Positions 48,193 through 58,327 of a stretch of 64,000 bases of DNA are shown piece by piece (positions within the stretch are counted from its first letter, which is position 1; every line of letters begins with the position of its first letter). Origin of the DNA: Methyloversatilis universalis EHg5 (GTDB lineage: Bacteria; Pseudomonadota; Gammaproteobacteria; Burkholderiales; Rhodocyclaceae). The stretch is from contig NZ_KB900539.1 in NCBI RefSeq assembly GCF_000378945.1, forward strand, positions 3,236,122 through 3,300,121, in the 5' to 3' direction. Made by a program: the position numbers and the translations under genes. Under the pieces are notes generated by a model that ran no database searches, had not been told where the DNA came from, and saw only the letters and a program-made list of their open reading frames with translations.

Positions 48193-48888
48193 ATGCCCGA
48201 CGAACTGCTGACCCGGCTGCGCCGCTTCCACGACCACACGTTTCCCGGCGTACAGGACCGCTTCCAGCACCTGGTGCGCGACGGCCAGCACCCGACCATC
48301 CTGTTCATCGGCTGTTCCGACTCCCGGCTGGTGCCCTATCTGCTGACCGGCACCGGCCCGGGCGAGCTGTTCATCGTGCGCAATGTCGGTGCCTTCGTGC
48401 CGCCCTATGACGGCAGCACCCGGCAGGGCCAGCTGGCAGGCTTTCACGGCACCTCGGCCGCCATCGAGTACGCGGTGCTGAATCTGAAAGTGGCTCACAT
48501 CGTGGTGTGCGGCCACAGCCACTGCGGCGGCGTGCGCGCGCTGTACGAAGGCGTGAGCGCGGAGGCGCCCAATCTGAATGCCTGGCTGGACCTCGGCCGC
48601 GAGGCGGTGCTGCCGGTGCAGCTCACCGACGAGGCACTGCGCCGCACCGAACAGCGCGCAGTCGTGCTGCAGCTGGAGCGGCTGATGGATTACCCGATGG
48701 TGCGCACCGGCGTGGACGCCGGCCGCATCGCGCTGCACGGCTGGCACTACGTGATCGAGGACGGCGAAGTGCACGTGTTCGACGTACATCGCGGCGCCTT
48801 CGTGCCCGCCTCCAGCGCCGAACACAGCGGCACCGGCCCCTTCCTGCCCTTTGCCGGCGACGAACCGAGCCCGATCGACGCATGGTGA
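48193..48888 (+). CDS. Beta-class carbonic anhydrase
   Basis: 231 aa. Zinc ligands are visible in CSDSRLVP (Cys, with the Asp-Arg dyad) and HSHCGGVRALYEG (His, Cys); also IVRNVGAFVPPY and GTSAAIEYAVLNLKVAHIVVCGH. It interconverts CO2 and bicarbonate. It could serve carboxylases or pH balance during nitrate respiration; it follows the nar operon in the same direction (85 nt after ppiC). Its stop overlaps the next start. Confidence 0.95.
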   Translation: MPDELLTRLRRFHDHTFPGVQDRFQHLVRDGQHPTILFIGCSDSRLVPYLLTGTGPGELFIVRNVGAFVPPYDGSTRQGQLAGFHGTSAAIEYAVLNLKVAHIVVCGHSHCGGVRALYEGVSAEAPNLNAWLDLGREAVLPVQLTDEALRRTEQRAVVLQLERLMDYPMVRTGVDAGRIALHGWHYVIEDGEVHVFDVHRGAFVPASSAEHSGTGPFLPFAGDEPSPIDAW

Positions 48889-49322
48889 GCCATACTGCAG
48901 CGATGCACGCGCACGACCGGCACGCCTCCACCCTCGACACCTCGCCCAACCGCCGCGATTTCCGCGGCCGGCGCTGGGCCATGGTCACGCTGCGCTCGCT
49001 GCATCTGGTGGGCGTGGTACTGGTGGGCAGCGCACTGCTGACCGGTCACGACGAATACCGGCGCGCGGCCGCGCTGCTCATGCTGGCCACCGGTCTGGGC
49101 ATGTACGGGCTGGAGGTATGGAGCAAGCCGCGCCACGCGGTTGAACTGGCCGGCCTGTTCATCCCGCTCAAGCTGGTCGGCGTTGCCGCCATGATCGTGC
49201 TGCCGCAGTCGTCGGCCGGCCTGTTCTGGCTGCTGCTGATCGCCTCTTCGGTGGTGTCGCACGCGCCAGCGGGCTTCCGCCACATCCGCCCTTTCTCCGC
49301 ACAGGCGGACGACCGTCACTGA
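48882..49322 (+). CDS. Small four-helix membrane protein of unknown function
   Basis: 146 aa from the ATG at 48882, which overlaps the carbonic anhydrase stop; an ATG at 48903 (139 aa) is equally possible, and neither has a clear ribosome-binding site. Four predicted membrane helices: WAMVTLRSLHLVGVVLVGSALL, AAALLMLATGLGMYGLEVW, AVELAGLFIPLKLVGVAAMIVL and SAGLFWLLLIASSVVSHAP. The N-terminus is polar and basic. I do not recognise a characterised family; the overlap suggests co-expression with the carbonic anhydrase. Confidence 0.75.
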   Translation: MVSHTAAMHAHDRHASTLDTSPNRRDFRGRRWAMVTLRSLHLVGVVLVGSALLTGHDEYRRAAALLMLATGLGMYGLEVWSKPRHAVELAGLFIPLKLVGVAAMIVLPQSSAGLFWLLLIASSVVSHAPAGFRHIRPFSAQADDRH

Positions 49323-49353
49323 TACACCGCCTCTCGGCTTTCTTCCGCCTCCG

Positions 49354-49776
49354 ATGTCCCTGCTGCAGATCATCTACACCAGCACGCTGGTGACCGACGG
49401 CGCCGCCGTGCTGTCCGCCATCCTGGAAACCAGCGTGCGCAACAATGCTCGCGATGACATCACCGGCATGCTGCTGCACTCGGCAGGCAACGTGCTGCAG
49501 GTGATCGAGGGCGAAGCCGGCGTGCTGCAGGCGCGCTACGCGCGCATCTGCGAAGACCCCCGCCACAAGGGGTTGATCGAACTGTCGCAGGAAACGGTGA
49601 GCAGCCGGGAATTCGGCCGGTGGAGCATGGGCGTGCGCGGCCTGCGGCCGGAAGACATGTCGCCACCTGGTGCTTCGCATGCGCTTTTCCGGGGCGGATT
49701 CGACCAGCACATACTGAGCGCGCGCCCTGGGCTGGCGCGCGAAATGCTGGCACTGTTCAGCCGCAACATGCGCTGA
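49354..49776 (+). CDS. BLUF-domain blue-light photoreceptor
   Basis: 140 aa, a single BLUF domain (about 1-95) plus a short helical tail, with no output domain. Flavin-site residues are all present at family spacing: Tyr8 (IIYTS), Asn31 (RNNARDDITGMLL), Gln49 (VLQVIEG), Trp90 and Met92 (GRWSMG). Short BLUF proteins act through partner proteins, for example on cyclic-di-GMP or transcription factors. It is 31 nt downstream of the membrane-protein gene and convergent with the PEP-CTERM gene. Confidence 0.94.
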   Translation: MSLLQIIYTSTLVTDGAAVLSAILETSVRNNARDDITGMLLHSAGNVLQVIEGEAGVLQARYARICEDPRHKGLIELSQETVSSREFGRWSMGVRGLRPEDMSPPGASHALFRGGFDQHILSARPGLAREMLALFSRNMR

Positions 49777-49788
49777 ACGCAAGCAGCC

Positions 49789-50565
49789 TCAGGCGCGCGC
49801 CAGACGTCGGCGCGACATCACCGCCAGCACGCCCAGACCCACCAGCAGCATGGCCCGGCCATCGGCCTCGGGCACGGTAGGCATCACCGCGGGCGGTCCC
49901 GCCTGCAGCGTGGCTTCGAACCAGGCCGGTCCCCAGCCCGCGGTCCAGTTGCCGGTCAGCAAGGTATTGAAGTCGTTCGGCGAGGTGTACATCCACAGAT
50001 TGGGCGAGGTGGTGACCGCCGGATTGCCGTCATACGAAACCGGCATTTCATAGGTACGCAGCGGCTGCAGCGGCAGGCCTTCCGGGCTGATGAAGGCGAA
50101 ATACCACTGGTTGGCCGCGAGCTGCAGGCCCGGCTCGAAGGTGAATTTCTGGATGTCACCGTTGTGTGCGGTGGTGGTGACCGCACTGCTCCACAGCAGC
50201 TCGATCAGATCGCCGGACGAGCCTGCGGGCAGGCCGGCCCGGTAGCCCCAGGTGCCGATGAAGGCGCGGAAGTTCATCGTGCCGCCGCTGTTGGTATAGC
50301 CACTCAGCTGGCCGGTGATGTCGGTGCGCTGGCGCAGGAAGAGGCTGAAGTCCTCCAGCCACAGGTCACCGCCTGAAGGCCTGAAGGTCACGCCCATGCT
50401 GCCCGAGATCGGCGGCGTGAAATCCGGGCGGTCCGACACCACGCAGCACTGCGCGCGATAGCGCACGTGATTCGGCGCAGTGACGCCCTCCGGCGTCAGG
50501 TCGATCAGGGTTTCCGCGTGAACCGGCAGGGCTGCCAGCAGACCGGTCAGGACAAGAGCGCGCAT
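49789..50565 (-). CDS. PEP-CTERM sorting-domain protein, unknown function
   Basis: 258 aa from the ATG at 50565, where GGAGG is five bases upstream; an earlier ATG at 50577 contains that ribosome-binding site and is rejected. Signal peptide MRALVLTGLLAALPVHA; a beta-rich middle of unknown fold; and a C-terminal sorting signal made of VPEADG, a hydrophobic helix (RAMLLVGLGVLAVM) and SRRRLARA. The motif is PEADG rather than canonical PEP, a tolerated variant. Processing by exosortase/EpsH is expected; no exosortase gene lies in this window. Confidence 0.85.
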   Translation of the reverse strand: MRALVLTGLLAALPVHAETLIDLTPEGVTAPNHVRYRAQCCVVSDRPDFTPPISGSMGVTFRPSGGDLWLEDFSLFLRQRTDITGQLSGYTNSGGTMNFRAFIGTWGYRAGLPAGSSGDLIELLWSSAVTTTAHNGDIQKFTFEPGLQLAANQWYFAFISPEGLPLQPLRTYEMPVSYDGNPAVTTSPNLWMYTSPNDFNTLLTGNWTAGWGPAWFEATLQAGPPAVMPTVPEADGRAMLLVGLGVLAVMSRRRLARA

Positions 50566-50650
50566 CGGAACCTCCATCGGTGAGTGATGACCCGAAGGTA
50601 AGTCCCGGCGCGCCGCCCTTGTACCCCGCGGACAGGGGTGTCGACGCCGC

Positions 50651-51463
50651 TTACAGGCGACGGCGGCGTGCGGCCCCGGCCACCACGGCCGCGCCGGCCA
50701 GCATCATCAGCGCGGATGCCGGCTCCGGCACCGCGGGCAGCGGCGGCAGACCGCCGACCTGATCCGCATTCAGCTCGACGTCGTACAGGCGTATCGACGC
50801 CACCGCGCCATCGGCGAATTCGCCCTGGCCGCCGCCCACCACATTGTCGGCAAAGAAATGGATGAGGCGCTGCGGGTTGGCAGACGCATAGGCACTGAAG
50901 TTCAGCGAGGTGGTGGTGAGGTCGAACTGGAAGATGCCGTCCATATAGGCGGTCACCGTACTGTTGCCGCGATTGGTCAGCGTCACGCGGTGATATTCGC
51001 CGACCGTGAAGCGGGTCGGCCCATCGCCGCTCGGCCACACTTCCAGCCGGTTGTCCGGGTCGATGTACAGCGCGTTGTCGCTCTGCCGGTTCGACACACC
51101 GAATATGTTCTCCCAGCTCGAAGTGTTCGGTTCGAACTTGAACACGATGTCGATCGAATAGGCGTCGTCATCGTTCAGCAGCCCGCTGCTGTTCACCAGC
51201 AGACCGGCCTGCTGGCTGGGCGTGCTGTTGCCGTCAAAACGCCACACCCAGCGGGTTTCGCCGAACACCGTGTCCTGCACGAAACCGCTCAGGCCCAGCG
51301 GATCGATCACGCCCAGTGCGGGCACGCCCGCCTGATCGGCGGCCAGCGTCTGGTCAAAGCGCCAGGTCGCGACCGGCAGCGGATCGGCCGCGACCGCGGC
51401 GGACGCCACGCCCAGCGAGGCGACGGACAGGACGGACAGCACACTTCTGCGGAAGCTCATCAT
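50651..51463 (-). CDS. PEP-CTERM protein with LamG/concanavalin-like domain
   Basis: 270 aa from the ATG at 51463 (an adjacent ATG at 51460 is equivalent; the frame upstream is non-homologous). Signal peptide (FRRSVLSVLSVASLGVASAAVAA), a laminin-G/pentraxin-like beta sandwich (YSIDIVFKFEPNTSSWENIFGVSNRQSDNALYI, YHRVTLTNRGNSTVTAYMDG), and a canonical C-terminal VPEPASALMMLAGAAVVAGAARRRRL. Likely cell-surface or exopolysaccharide-associated. Same strand as the other PEP-CTERM gene, 85 nt apart. Confidence 0.88.
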   Translation of the reverse strand: MMSFRRSVLSVLSVASLGVASAAVAADPLPVATWRFDQTLAADQAGVPALGVIDPLGLSGFVQDTVFGETRWVWRFDGNSTPSQQAGLLVNSSGLLNDDDAYSIDIVFKFEPNTSSWENIFGVSNRQSDNALYIDPDNRLEVWPSGDGPTRFTVGEYHRVTLTNRGNSTVTAYMDGIFQFDLTTTSLNFSAYASANPQRLIHFFADNVVGGGQGEFADGAVASIRLYDVELNADQVGGLPPLPAVPEPASALMMLAGAAVVAGAARRRRL

Positions 51464-51616
51464 CCAGATCTTTCTGTGAATATCGACGACAGCGGCCACA
51501 GCAAGATCGGTACCACAGTGACATGACACTGATTATTCGGGGGAATGCGTGCGCGCATCGCAGGCAGTGTCAGAAAGATCGACATGCAGAGGCGGCCACT
51601 GTCCGGCCCGCATGCG

Positions 51617-53068
51617 TCAGACGCCGCGTCGCGGCGGCCTGGGCATGCCACCGAACAGCGGCTCCAGCTGCCCGCAGCAGGCCAGCAGCGCCTCGTCCTG
51701 CCAGCGCCTGCCAACCAGCTGGACGCCGACCGGCAGGCCGTCCTCGACGCCGGCCGGCAGCACCACCACCGGATGCCCGGTCAGCGAGAACGGCGTCACC
51801 AGCCCGATGGCCCCTTCGACAAAGGGCAGGCGCGCGTCATCGACCGCAATGTCAGGCGGCCGCTTCCACCACACCAGCCGGGTCTGCGGATAGGCGACCG
51901 ACGGGGCGACCGGGCACAGCCACACATCCCATTCGCCCAGAAAGCGCTCGAGCGCGCGGATGAGGCGGTCACGCATGTTCAGCGCACGGTTGTAGCGCTG
52001 CGCATCCAGCGCCAGCCCCTGCACGAAGGCATGCGCAAGCGGCTGGTCCCGGCTGATGAAGCGCCCGGTCACCGAGAGCAGCCTGCGCGCCAGCGCCGGC
52101 ATGCCGAGACCGATCTCGGTGCCCGCCAGCCAGCCGTAGGCCTGCCACGCCTTGAGCGTGTCGAAACCCTCCGGCTGCCGCCGTTCCACCACGCAGCCAG
52201 CGGCCTCCAGCGCGGCCACGGTGCGGGTCAAGCCGGCCTTCGTGCGCCGGCACAGCGGCAGACCGCCGAAGTCGTCCCACCAGGCCACGCGCAGCGGCCG
52301 CGCAGGCAGCACCACCGGCTGCACCGGCACCCGCGGCACTTCGGTGTCCAGATCGTCCGGGCCGGCCATCAGACCGAGCGCGCACTGCAGATCGGCCACC
52401 GAAGGAGCGAGTGCGCCGAAGGACAGCATGTGGCGCACGCTGCGCCGGCCGCCCGGCAGATGCGGAATATGGCCGCTGCGCGGAATGCGGTTCTCGGTCG
52501 CCTTCAGCCCGGCCACGCCGCAGTAGGCGGCCGGAATGCGGATGGAACCGCCGATGTCACTGCCCGGATCGAGATACGAGAAACCCATCGCCACCGCCGC
52601 TGCACTGCCGCCGGAACTGCCGCCGGGCGTGAGCGCCAGGTCCCAGGGATTGCGCGTCGGCCCGAACAGCGGGCTCCAGCATTGCGGCGTACCGGCCAGT
52701 TCCGGCAGATTGGTCTTGCCCACGATGACCGCGCCGGCCGCCCGCAGCCGCGCCACCACTGCCGCGTCGCGCGCCGGCACATGCCGCGCCAGCGGCGGAT
52801 GGCTGCTGGTGGTGAGCAGGCCGGCGGTTTCGAACGAATCCTTCACCGTGACCGGCACGCCCAGCAGTGGCGGCAGTACGCCACCCTCGGCGCGCCGCCG
52901 GTCGGCTGCGTCCGCCGCGGCCCGCGCGCCGGCCTCGTCCAGCGTCACCACGGCGTTGATGTCCGGGTTGTGGTCGCGGATGCGCGCCAGACAGCGCTCC
53001 AGTTCGTCGGAAGCCGACGTTTCACCGCGCGCGATGCGGGCGGCGACATCAAGGGCGGTATCGGTCAT
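51617..53068 (-). CDS. Amidase signature family hydrolase
   Basis: 483 aa. The Ser-cisSer-Lys triad is recognisable: Lys in VPVTVKDS, the amidase signature GGSSGGSAAAVAMGFSYLDPGSDIGGSIRIPAAYCGVAGLK with both serines. No GatB or GatC neighbour, and the C-terminal half (IPHLPGGRRSVRHML, DVWLCPVAPSVAYP) suits a stand-alone amidase rather than GatA. Substrate unknown. Divergent from trxC. Confidence 0.9.
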   Translation of the reverse strand: MTDTALDVAARIARGETSASDELERCLARIRDHNPDINAVVTLDEAGARAAADAADRRRAEGGVLPPLLGVPVTVKDSFETAGLLTTSSHPPLARHVPARDAAVVARLRAAGAVIVGKTNLPELAGTPQCWSPLFGPTRNPWDLALTPGGSSGGSAAAVAMGFSYLDPGSDIGGSIRIPAAYCGVAGLKATENRIPRSGHIPHLPGGRRSVRHMLSFGALAPSVADLQCALGLMAGPDDLDTEVPRVPVQPVVLPARPLRVAWWDDFGGLPLCRRTKAGLTRTVAALEAAGCVVERRQPEGFDTLKAWQAYGWLAGTEIGLGMPALARRLLSVTGRFISRDQPLAHAFVQGLALDAQRYNRALNMRDRLIRALERFLGEWDVWLCPVAPSVAYPQTRLVWWKRPPDIAVDDARLPFVEGAIGLVTPFSLTGHPVVVLPAGVEDGLPVGVQLVGRRWQDEALLACCGQLEPLFGGMPRPPRRGV

Positions 53069-53211
53069 CGGGTACGGACGTGAAAGACGACGGAATGCAT
53101 TCTAGATGGCGCGCCCGGCAGGCCGCGCACGTGCAGGCGCCGTGGGTCTGGATTTCGCCGCCCCCACCCTCATATGGGTGACAGGCCGTCACCCCGGATA
53201 CGGACACCTCC

Positions 53212-53637
53212 ATGCACATCGCCTGCCCCCGCTGTTCTGCCACCAATCGCGTTCCGGACGACCGTCTGGACGACGCCCCGGTGTGCGCCCGCTGCAAGAC
53301 GCCGCTGCTGGCGGCCGAACCCTTTGCGCTCGACGACGTGCAGTTCGACACCTACGTCGGTCGCACCGAACTGCCGGTGCTGGTGGATTTCTGGGCGGCC
53401 TGGTGCGGCCCCTGCCGCGCGATGGCGCCACAGTTCGAAGCCGCTGCCCGCCAGTTGCCGCGGGTACGCCTGGCCAAGGTCGACACCGAGGCGGCACGAC
53501 AGACCGCCGCCCGCTTCGGCATCCGCAGCATTCCGACGCTGATGCTGTTCAAGGGCGGCGCGGAAGTGGCCCGCCAGGCCGGCGCAATGAGCACGGCCGA
53601 CATCGTGCGCTGGGTGCGGTCGCACCTGCGCAACTGA
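53212..53637 (+). CDS. trxC: Thioredoxin 2 (zinc-containing)
   Basis: 141 aa. An N-terminal zinc finger (CPRC at 5-8 and CARC at about 26-29) precedes a thioredoxin domain with the active site WAAWCGPCR and cis-Pro [13 protein letters not shown]. TrxC-type proteins reduce disulfides and respond to oxidative stress. It is 92 nt upstream of uvrA in the same direction. Confidence 0.95.
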   Translation: MHIACPRCSATNRVPDDRLDDAPVCARCKTPLLAAEPFALDDVQFDTYVGRTELPVLVDFWAAWCGPCRAMAPQFEAAARQLPRVRLAKVDTEAARQTAARFGIRSIPTLMLFKGGAEVARQAGAMSTADIVRWVRSHLRN

Positions 53638-53729
53638 AACAGCCGCGCACGCCCCGGGCGCTCCGGGCCGCTCGCCTTTCCCGTCGAAATGGGTTCTCAT
53701 ACCCGGTTTGCCCTGCCCCCGGCCGGAAC

Positions 53730-56570
<2,841 letters not shown>

Positions 56571-56616
56571 GGCGCCGCGCCCACAGATCCCGGGCCACGG
56601 ACAGCGCGCGTATTTC

Positions 56617-56744
56617 GTGGGAGCGGCGCCCTCGCCGCGATTGCGGCCCAGGCATGGAGAAGGCGTCTGATCGGAGGCCCCATCGCGGCGAGGCGCCGCT
56701 CCAACGGGTCTCGGGCTACCGACTGTGCGAGGTTCTTGTGGGAG
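56617..56744. repeat. REP-like tandem array, left part (unit 1 and start of unit 2)
   Basis: Unit 1 occupies 56617-56737 (121 bp); unit 2 begins GTGGGAG at 56738 and is cut at 56744 by the IS110-family element. Each unit has two arms that are near-perfect reverse complements (about 24 nt, starting GTGGGAGCGGCGCC and ending in the complementary GGCGCCGCTCC-type arm), separated by about 40 nt, so a cruciform or RNA hairpin is possible. Confidence 0.9.
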
Positions 56745-56747
56745 ATT

Positions 56748-57713
56748 CTATGTTTGAGCGCAAGCGTTTTCGTGTTGTTGAGGGACGTAGTCGGAGGCGT
56801 TCTTCATTAGCGAGAAGGCGATGCGTGCGAGCTTTCTGGCCAGCGCGACCAGCGCTTGCGTGCGGCTGAATCCGCGCTGGAGCATGCGCTGGTAGAAGGG
56901 CTGCCAGGTACTGGATCGGCTGGCGGCCATGGCGGCGTTGTAGAGGAGTCGGCGCATCTCGGCATCGCCCTTCTTGCTGAGCACCCCGCGTGCGCGCTGG
57001 GTGCCCGACTGACGCACGGTCACATCCAGGCCGAGGAAGGCGATGAAGGCATCGGCCCGGCCGAATGGGGCGCGGTGGAAGGTGGCGCACAGACCGGCGG
57101 CGGTGAGTGTGCCGATGCCTTCAACTTTCAGGATGCGTCGATACGGGTCGCCCCAGCCGCTGGTGCCGATCAGCGCGGCGATGCGCTGCTCCAGTCGTTT
57201 GATCAGCGCCTGGATCCGCTCGGTGACGGCCCGCACCTGGCGGGCGAAGCCGGGCAGCTCCTCCATGCTCTGACGCATGCGGCCCAGGCAACGCACCAGG
57301 GTGGCGCGACGGCGCAACAGGGCGCGCAGTTCGGTCACCGCACGGGGCGGCAGCGAGAACGGGCGCAGACGCGCCCCTTCGTGGGCGAGATAGCGGGCGA
57401 TCAGCCCCGCGTCGTGCCGATCGGTCTTGGCGCGCTGGCCCAGCGTGTCGCGGTATCTGGACAGCGTGTAGCCGTCGATCAGATAGACCTGATGACCGGC
57501 GCCGATGAGCAGCTCGACCAGCACGCGGTGGTAGGTGCCGGTGGATTCGCAGGCGATGTGGCAGACGCCCGGGGGCAAGGTGCGCAGCCAGCCGCGGATG
57601 GCCTGGGCGGTGTTGTCGATGTGCAGCACCGGCGAGCGGCCGTACTCGGCGATGTCCAGCCAGCGCTTGGAGACGTCGATGCCAAAGCGGGGGGATTCGG
57701 TCTGACTTGTCAC
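56748..57713 (-). CDS. IS110-family transposase (DEDD recombinase)
   Basis: 321 aa from the GTG at 57713, which has GGAGG eight bases upstream; a GTG at 57722 would leave only one base after that site. N-terminal RuvC-like DEDD domain: FGIDVSKRWLDIAEYG, HIACESTGTYHRVLVELL, KTDRHDAGLIARYLAHEGA. C-terminal Tnp_20 domain: KVEGIGTLTAAGLCATFHRAPFGRADAFIAFLGLDVTVRQSG, with the serine thought to form the covalent DNA link. Intact, so the element may be active. IS110 recombinases use a bridge RNA made from the element's own non-coding end. Confidence 0.93.
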   Translation of the reverse strand: MTSQTESPRFGIDVSKRWLDIAEYGRSPVLHIDNTAQAIRGWLRTLPPGVCHIACESTGTYHRVLVELLIGAGHQVYLIDGYTLSRYRDTLGQRAKTDRHDAGLIARYLAHEGARLRPFSLPPRAVTELRALLRRRATLVRCLGRMRQSMEELPGFARQVRAVTERIQALIKRLEQRIAALIGTSGWGDPYRRILKVEGIGTLTAAGLCATFHRAPFGRADAFIAFLGLDVTVRQSGTQRARGVLSKKGDAEMRRLLYNAAMAASRSSTWQPFYQRMLQRGFSRTQALVALARKLARIAFSLMKNASDYVPQQHENACAQT

Positions 57714-57759
57714 GATGAGCACCTCCGGACTATGGTTGAAGGGCTTGTCGGGGTCACCT

Positions 57760-57935
57760 GGGCACAGGCTTGCAGGATATGGTCGGTACCGGGTCAGACG
57801 CGGTCCGAAGGATTCCTCATCAGTGCTCGGGGGTGAAGGCGGGACATCTCTCCCACTGTCTGTACGTGCTTGCCGTCAGATGCGGCGCTCGTCCCTCCGC
57901 CCGACAAGCGTCCACTACTACGCTTGCCGTAGATG
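57760..57935 (-). ncRNA. Predicted IS110 bridge RNA
   Basis: Read on the transposase strand, the region opens with a perfect 7-bp hairpin (57905-57911 with 57920-57926). Next comes a target loop closed by GGGAC/GTCCC (57895-57891 with 57845-57841) around an inner hairpin (57860-57879). The left strand of the loop holds GCGCCGC (57888-57882), identical to the transposase strand of the occupied REP target up to the first core base. The right strand holds GTGGGAG (57856-57850), the exact complement of the other target half including the CT core. A second, donor-type loop further on has a weaker match: GATTC on the + strand at 57811-57815 resembles the element's own end (core G plus ATTC). Order hairpin, target loop, donor loop matches IS621. 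Exact RNA ends are not known. Confidence 0.75.
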
Positions 57936-57945
57936 AACATACAAG

Positions 57946-58316
57946 CGGCGCCCTCGCCGCGATTGCGGCCCGGGCATGAAGACAGCGTCTGATCGGACGC
58001 CCTATCGCGGCGAGGCGCCGCTCCCACGGGTCTCGACCCACCGACTGCGCGAAGTTCTTGTGGGAGCGGCGCCCCCGCCGCGATTGCGGCCCGTGCATGA
58101 AGACAGTGTCTGATCGGACGCCCCATCGCGGCGAGGCGCCGCTTCCACGGGCCTCGGGCCACCGTCTGCGCGAAGTTCTTGTGGGAGCGGCGCCCTCGCC
58201 GCGATTGCGGCCCGTGCATGAAGACAGTGTCTGATCGGACGCCCTATCGCGGCGAGGCGCCGCTCCAACGGGTCTCGGGCTACCGACTGTGCGAGGTTCT
58301 TGTGGGAGCAGCGCCC
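57946..58316. repeat. REP-like tandem array, right part (rest of unit 2, units 3-4, partial 5)
   Basis: The rest of unit 2 runs to 58059; unit 3 is 58060-58180, unit 4 is 58181-58301, and a fragment with one mismatch (GTGGGAGCAGCGCCC) runs from 58302 to 58316 before dissolving into the response-regulator 3' end. The period is exactly 121 bp throughout. In unit 3 the palindrome arms are 58060-58084 and 58125-58148. Units differ by scattered substitutions. The 382 nt from the IS end to the next gene hold nothing else. Confidence 0.92.
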
Positions 58317-58327
58317 CGCAGACGCGC

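Larger units (their letters stand above)
56743..57945 (-). mobile_element. IS110-family insertion sequence in a REP-like unit
   Basis: Joining the flanks at 56744 and 57946 restores a repeat unit with the exact 121-bp period, which fixes the ends. The dinucleotide AG (CT on the transposase strand) is present at both ends, 56743-56744 and 57944-57945, and no longer target duplication or terminal inverted repeat is seen. These are IS110 hallmarks, and the CT core is that of IS621. The element is about 1.2 kb with one intact transposase gene. Only 3 nt separate its stop from the right core, whereas 223 nt of non-coding sequence precede the gene. Confidence 0.92.

Noticed and set aside
53638-53729. 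Possible SOS (LexA) box upstream of uvrA
   Set aside because: I found no CTG-N10-CAG site in the 92-nt gap that looked better than chance, so it is not reported as a feature.
57769-57815. Donor-loop guides of the bridge RNA as a firm assignment
   Set aside because: Only 4-5 nt matches to the element's own junction were found (57811-57815 and 57769-57773) and no clean closing stem, so just the target loop is claimed.
56617-58316. Considered as a CRISPR array because of regular spacing
   Set aside because: The repeated block is the entire 121 bp with no unique spacers, it is palindromic throughout, and no cas gene is present.
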